Shown in pieces: positions 60,642 through 64,000 of a stretch of 64,000 bases of DNA (position 1 is its first letter; every line of letters begins with the position of its first letter). The stretch is from Sphaerimonospora sp050942215. Lineage in GTDB: Bacteria > Actinomycetota > Actinomycetes > Streptosporangiales > Streptosporangiaceae. The position numbers and the translations under genes are program-made. The notes beneath the pieces are model-generated. The model searched no databases, was not told the origin of the DNA, and worked only from the letters and a program-made list of their open reading frames with translations. The stretch spans positions 1,364,001 through 1,428,000 of the forward strand of contig NZ_CP192056.1 of NCBI RefSeq assembly GCF_050942215.1, read 5' to 3'.

Positions 60642-61265
60642 ATGCTGTGCGAATCGCCAGACTGCTCACGTCGTCCCGCGGCCGGTTTCCGGCTCTGCGC
60701 GGAATGCCGGGAGGCGGTGCGCGGGGAGCTGCGGAGCCTGCCCGGCCTGCACCGGGAGTGCGCGCTGAGGCTCGTCGACGTCCCCGACGGGATCGCCCGG
60801 CGGGTCACCTCCACCAGGCAGCCGGGCCTCGACCTCAACGAGGCCGTGGTCGAGGCCCGGTCCGACATCATCGGGGTCCTGTCCTCCTGGTGTGGCCTGG
60901 TCGCCCATCAGCGCGGGGTCGCGGCGCCCGGCCCGAGGTCGGCCGACGTGCTGGCCGCCTTCCTCGACGGACACCTCGCCTGGCTGGCGCGTCATCCGGC
61001 CGCCCGGGACTTCGCGGCCGAGGTCCGTCGGCTCGCCGCGGCGGCGCGCGCCGTGATCGAGCGCGGATCCGGACGGCCGCGGCCCCTCGGCCCGTGTGAC
61101 CGGCCCGAGTGCGGGCAGATCGTCTACGCGACCCCCCTCTCCGACGGCCGCCGGCAGGTGCGGTGCGACGGAGGCCATGTCTGGCAGCCGCACGAGTGGC
61201 TCTCGCTGAGCCTGCGCATCGAGCAGGCCGCCGCCGGTGAGCCGAGGCGGGAGCGGGTGGCGTGA
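60642..61265 (+). CDS. Cys/His-rich protein with two zinc-ribbon-like ends
   Basis: The 207-residue protein starts at ATG 60642 (ggaaggtg before it). It begins MLCESPDCSRRPAAGFRLCA, giving C-x4-C and then CAEC, and ends with CDRPECGQIVYATPLSDGRR and VRCDGGHVWQPHEW, a second Cys/His set. The middle (about 40-130) is helical. Two treble-clef-like metal sites flanking a helical core suggest a nucleic-acid or adaptor protein. Cotranscribed with the OCD-like gene; stop overlaps the next GTG. Confidence 0.65.
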   Translation: MLCESPDCSRRPAAGFRLCAECREAVRGELRSLPGLHRECALRLVDVPDGIARRVTSTRQPGLDLNEAVVEARSDIIGVLSSWCGLVAHQRGVAAPGPRSADVLAAFLDGHLAWLARHPAARDFAAEVRRLAAAARAVIERGSGRPRPLGPCDRPECGQIVYATPLSDGRRQVRCDGGHVWQPHEWLSLSLRIEQAAAGEPRRERVA

Positions 61266-61483
61266 GCGGTTCCCGCCGGAGAGCCCGTCGTACGGTGCCC
61301 ACCCGGCTGGCGGCACTGGCCCTCGGGGTCCCGGAGGCCACCATCAGGAAATGGGCCAGCCGTGGAAAGCTCAGCCGGTACGGCAGCCCGGGACGCGCCG
61401 AATACGACCTGGACGAACTGTTCCACGTCGCCGCCGCGGCGGCGGATCCGGAAAAGCGGGTGGAGAATACGCTGACCGCATAG
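61262..61483 (+). CDS. Small helix-turn-helix (MerR/excisionase-like) protein
   Basis: The protein is 73 residues, GTG 61262 overlapping the previous stop (GTGA). PTRLAALALGVPEATIRKWA and RGKLSRYGSPGRAEYDLDEL match a MerR/AlpA-type winged helix lacking any effector domain. Basic N-terminus SRRRARRT. Likely DNA-binding partner of the zinc protein. A hairpin terminator follows at 61512. Confidence 0.7.
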   Translation: MSGSRRRARRTVPTRLAALALGVPEATIRKWASRGKLSRYGSPGRAEYDLDELFHVAAAAADPEKRVENTLTA

Positions 61484-61511
61484 TTCTCGTTTCCTTCGCC
61501 AGATATTCGCA

Positions 61512-61542
61512 GCCCGTTCGGCACAGGCGACGCCGAACGGGC
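61512..61542 (+). terminator. Terminator hairpin after the three-gene operon
   Basis: An 11-bp perfect stem (GCCCGTTCGGC/GCCGAACGGGC) with a 9-base loop. The rest of the gap to 61887 has no supported gene and must hold the promoter of the nitroreductase-like gene. Confidence 0.8.
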
Positions 61543-61887
61543 CGGCGGCGTTTCCGGAGAATTCCTCCGGCCTGCCGGGGGGGGCATGCCGACGCCCTTC
61601 TCCGGTACGGCCATCAGGCTGCGACCATGTCGATCCGGACGCTCCCGGAGCGCGGCGGAGAATGTCGGAAATCTTTCTCGAGAGGGTTGACCCGGTACCG
61701 GAAGAGGTGTCACGCTTTCCACGTGGCACCCGTGTGCCTGAAACGGTCCGATCCCCTTCTTTTGGCCTGGACCGTCCTTCACTCCTAATCGTCGTGGACG
61801 TTTCCGGCCATTAGCCTGAATTACCGAAGATCTCGTTGATACGGTGTGCTGTCCGATGAGAGAAGACAGCGTTTCAGGAGTTCGACG

Positions 61888-62523
61888 ATGACACTGGCAC
61901 AGGCGGCCGACCGGTCTTCCGCACGGCCGAGTGTGGACTTCTACTTCGACCCGATCTGCCCGTTCGCATGGGTCACCTCGAGATGGATTCTCGAGGTCGA
62001 GCGCGTACGCGACATGGACCTCCGCTTCCGCGTGATGAGCCTGTCCGTGCTCAACGAGCACAGGGAGATCGACGCGTGGTACCGGGAGTTCTGCGACAAC
62101 GGCTGGGGACCGGTGCGCGTCGCGATCGCCGCCGCCCGCGAGCACGGCGACGGCGTGCTGCGCGACCTCTACACCGCCATGGGGACGCGGATCCACAACA
62201 AGAAGAACGACGACTACGCGGTGGTCATCGCCGAGTCCCTCGCCGAGGTGGGCCTGCCGGCCTCGCTCGCCGCGGCCGCTGACGGCACCGACCACGACGA
62301 GGCGCTGCGCGAGAGCCACCGCGCCGGCATGGAACCGGTGGGCGCCGAGGTCGGCACGCCGACGATCCACATCGACGGCGTCGCGTTCTTCGGTCCCGTC
62401 CTGACCGCCATCCCCAGGGGCGAGCAGGCCGGGCGGCTGTTCGACGCGGCGCGCGAACTGGCCGCCTATCCGAAGTTCTTCGAGCTGAAGCGCTCGAGGA
62501 CGGGCGGGTTCGACTTCGACTGA
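61888..62523 (+). CDS. DsbA-family, mycothiol-dependent nitroreductase-like protein (Rv2466c type)
   Basis: The 211-residue thioredoxin-fold protein lacks a signal peptide and is cytoplasmic. The active site is DPICPFAW with Cys24 and no second Cys close by in CPxx form (Cys-Pro-Phe-Ala), as in mycothiol-dependent Rv2466c-like proteins. Other features are REFCDNGWGPVRVAIAAARE and the cis-Pro segment GAEVGTPTIHIDGVAFFGP. The start ATG 61888 has caggag; an upstream GTG is less likely. Probable role in oxidative stress using mycothiol. Confidence 0.82.
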   Translation: MTLAQAADRSSARPSVDFYFDPICPFAWVTSRWILEVERVRDMDLRFRVMSLSVLNEHREIDAWYREFCDNGWGPVRVAIAAAREHGDGVLRDLYTAMGTRIHNKKNDDYAVVIAESLAEVGLPASLAAAADGTDHDEALRESHRAGMEPVGAEVGTPTIHIDGVAFFGPVLTAIPRGEQAGRLFDAARELAAYPKFFELKRSRTGGFDFD

Positions 62524-62544
62524 GGTCTCGGCCGTCCGGGGACC

Positions 62545-62566
62545 GGCGCCACCTCCCGGTGGCGCC
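62545..62566 (+). terminator. Terminator hairpin after the nitroreductase-like gene
   Basis: A 9-bp perfect stem GGCGCCACC/GGTGGCGCC with a 4-base loop. A second, imperfect copy of the same sequence follows at about 62588-62607, giving a short direct repeat. Confidence 0.75.
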
Positions 62567-62685
62567 TTCCGACGCCGTCCTTCCGGCGCCGCCTGCCGGT
62601 GGCGCCTTCTGACGCCGTCGTCTCCTGACGTCCCCTCCTTCTGTTCCTCCTGTTCAACCGCTCCGCGTCCCCGGAGGGAAGAAAC

Positions 62686-64000
62686 ATGAAACCGGACGCC
62701 TTTATCCTCACCGGGTCATTCCTGGTCATCAGCCGTACCCCGCGTTACCTGCGCGAACTGGTCCACCGGAACCTCAAGATCCTGGTGATCACACCCTCGG
62801 CCTGGCGGGAGGAGGCGCTACGCGCCGCTGCCGACCCCGGGAATCCGGCGTCGGCGATCGCGGATTTCGCCTTCGCCGACGGCGACGTCAAACAGGAGAA
62901 CTCCTACCTCCCCGGGGTGGCGGCGGCCGTCCAGGACTGGCGGCGCGAGTACCGCATCGCGGGAGTATGCGCCGTCGGGGAGACCCTGGTGGAGCCGACC
63001 GGCGTGGTGGCCGACGTACTGGGACTGCCCTCGCCGGGCCTGCGCGCCACGCGCGCCTGCCGGAGCAAGTATCTGCAGCGTCTCTACCTGCCGGAGTTCA
63101 GCCCCGCCTCGTGCACCATCCCGCCCGGCGCACGGGCGGGCTTCGACGCCCGCGATGTCGTCTTCCCGGCGGTGGTCAAGCCCGCCACCCGGCACTCCAG
63201 CTCGGGGGTGTGGACGGTGCACGACGAGGCGGAGCTGCGGGCTCGGCTGGCCGGCTATCCGGAGTACGAGACGCTCCTCGTCGAGGAGAAGGTCGCCGGG
63301 CCGGAGTTCTCGGTCGAGAGCCTGGTGCAGGACGGCAAGGTGCTCTTCGCCTCCGTCACGGCCAAGCGCACCACGGCGTCGCACGCCGACACCTTCGTCG
63401 AGCTGGCGCACACGGTCGGGGACCTGCCCGGTGCTGAGCGGGAGATCCTGCTGGACGCCAACCACCGGATGCTGGAGCGGCTCGACTTCCGGGGCGGCAT
63501 CGCCCACGCCGAGTGGCGGCTGGACGGCGCGGGGCGGCCCCGGCTGATGGAGGTCGCCGCACGCACGCCCGGCGACGGGATCACCGTGCTCTACCACCTG
63601 GCGACCGGGCGGCCGCTGGAACCGGAGATCATCCGCATCGCCCTCGGCGAGGCCGCCGCCTACCCCCGGCCGCTCCGGCACGCCCGCGAGGTCTATCTGG
63701 AGCACGAGGCCGGGGTGCTCGGCGACGTGACCGTCGACTGGCCCGGGGTCGTGCCGCACCGGATCCGCCCGGGCGATCAATGGCCGGAGCTGACGCCGGG
63801 GGCGGACGACGATCCGCCCACGCTGCGCGCCGTGTTCGTGCAGAAGGAGCGGGGCCGGCGGCTGGGGCCGCTGCACAGCTCGGAGGACCGGCTGGCGAAC
63901 TTCTTCATCGACGCGTCGACGCTCGCCGAACTCGACGCGCTGGAGCGCCGGGTCAGGGACGCCGTCACGGTGCGCATGCTTCCCGACGGCGTACGGCAGG
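62686..64000 (+). CDS. ATP-grasp-domain ligase, C-terminus outside the window
   Basis: The frame opens at ATG 62686 (ggaggg upstream) and is still open at 64000, 438 codons. An N-terminal Rossmann-like pre-ATP-grasp domain (FILTGSFLVISRTPRYLREL, ILVITPSAWREE) leads to the ATP-grasp core. There PAVVKPATRHSSSGVWTVHD supplies the ATP lysine and Gly/Ser loop, VEEKVAGPEFSVESLVQDGK the hinge, and AHAEWRLDGAGRPRLMEVAA the Glu/Asn-type magnesium site. Such enzymes couple a carboxylate to an amine (amino-acid or peptide ligases). Substrate unknown; carboxylate-amine ligase activity is inference. Confidence 0.8.
   Translation, partial: MKPDAFILTGSFLVISRTPRYLRELVHRNLKILVITPSAWREEALRAAADPGNPASAIADFAFADGDVKQENSYLPGVAAAVQDWRREYRIAGVCAVGETLVEPTGVVADVLGLPSPGLRATRACRSKYLQRLYLPEFSPASCTIPPGARAGFDARDVVFPAVVKPATRHSSSGVWTVHDEAELRARLAGYPEYETLLVEEKVAGPEFSVESLVQDGKVLFASVTAKRTTASHADTFVELAHTVGDLPGAEREILLDANHRMLERLDFRGGIAHAEWRLDGAGRPRLMEVAARTPGDGITVLYHLATGRPLEPEIIRIALGEAAAYPRPLRHAREVYLEHEAGVLGDVTVDWPGVVPHRIRPGDQWPELTPGADDDPPTLRAVFVQKERGRRLGPLHSSEDRLANFFIDASTLAELDALERRVRDAVTVRMLPDGVRQ

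Noticed and set aside
1..64000. CRISPR array or prophage
   Set aside because: No regularly spaced repeats with unique spacers, no integrase, capsid or terminase genes were seen.
56131..64000. Secondary-metabolite biosynthetic cluster around the SARP gene
   Set aside because: No PKS, NRPS, terpene or RiPP core enzyme is visible in the window; the ATP-grasp gene is incomplete, so it stays open beyond the edge.

Overview
The window is high-GC DNA from an actinomycete. The markers are a DUF222/HNH protein, an XRE-DUF5753/DUF397 pair, a SARP-type (BTAD) giant regulator, a mycothiol-dependent nitroreductase-type protein, a DUF6907 protein, frequent GTG starts and many stop/start overlaps. This mix fits the Streptosporangiales (Nonomuraea or Streptosporangium-like), but the genus is inference. 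All calls come from reading the sequence; no database search was run.

Layout. (1) 1-17.3 kb is mostly housekeeping or strain-variable: a partial TauE/SafE-like membrane protein, a MerR regulator with a recognisable MerR promoter, a DUF222/HNH protein swollen by Asp-Pro-Gly repeats, a gamma-glutamyltransferase, SURF1 and DUF3817 membrane proteins, a hemerythrin protein, a two-component system whose kinase is fused to a large membrane domain, and a D-amino-acid deaminase-like gene paired with a TIM-barrel-like protein. (2) 17.6-40.4 kb is a coherent catabolic/uptake island. It holds an IclR regulator, a hydantoinase-like amidohydrolase, a class III CoA-transferase, a maleate isomerase-superfamily protein, a flavin monooxygenase, a metal-dependent cyclase, an MmgE/PrpD protein, two methyltransferase plus small-partner modules, an aldehyde dehydrogenase, a VOC protein, a second amidohydrolase, a complete Dpp-type ABC importer and a bicupin. 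A 17-bp dyad close to GTTCCG-N5-CGGAAC precedes every transcription unit of this island. The gene set suggests import, ring hydroxylation and hydrolytic opening of a nitrogen-containing, possibly aromatic, compound, with a diacid intermediate, but the substrate is not readable from sequence.

(3) 40.4-50.6 kb is a defence and decay zone: a wrecked HigB-type toxin with an intact antitoxin, a duplicated DUF6907 fragment, an XRE/DUF397 pair, a DUF433/DUF5615 pair, a degenerate tRNA-Gly-like sequence and a complete type I restriction-modification operon (hsdM-hsdS-hsdR). (4) 50.6-54.9 kb is a beta-glucan utilisation locus: LacI regulator, GH1 beta-glucosidase, only the last codons of a lost sugar permease, CebR-like palindromic operators and a secreted GH16-CBM6 enzyme. 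(5) 54.9-64 kb holds a secreted DUF5666-like protein, a BTAD-NB-ARC-TPR regulator next to a tiny secreted peptide with two ADTHW copies, an ornithine cyclodeaminase-like protein, a Cys/His protein, a mini-HTH protein, a mycothiol nitroreductase-like protein and a truncated ATP-grasp enzyme.

The most novel-looking elements are the IclR-type regulon with its duplicated methyltransferase/partner modules, and the SARP-peptide pair that resembles a signalling cassette.
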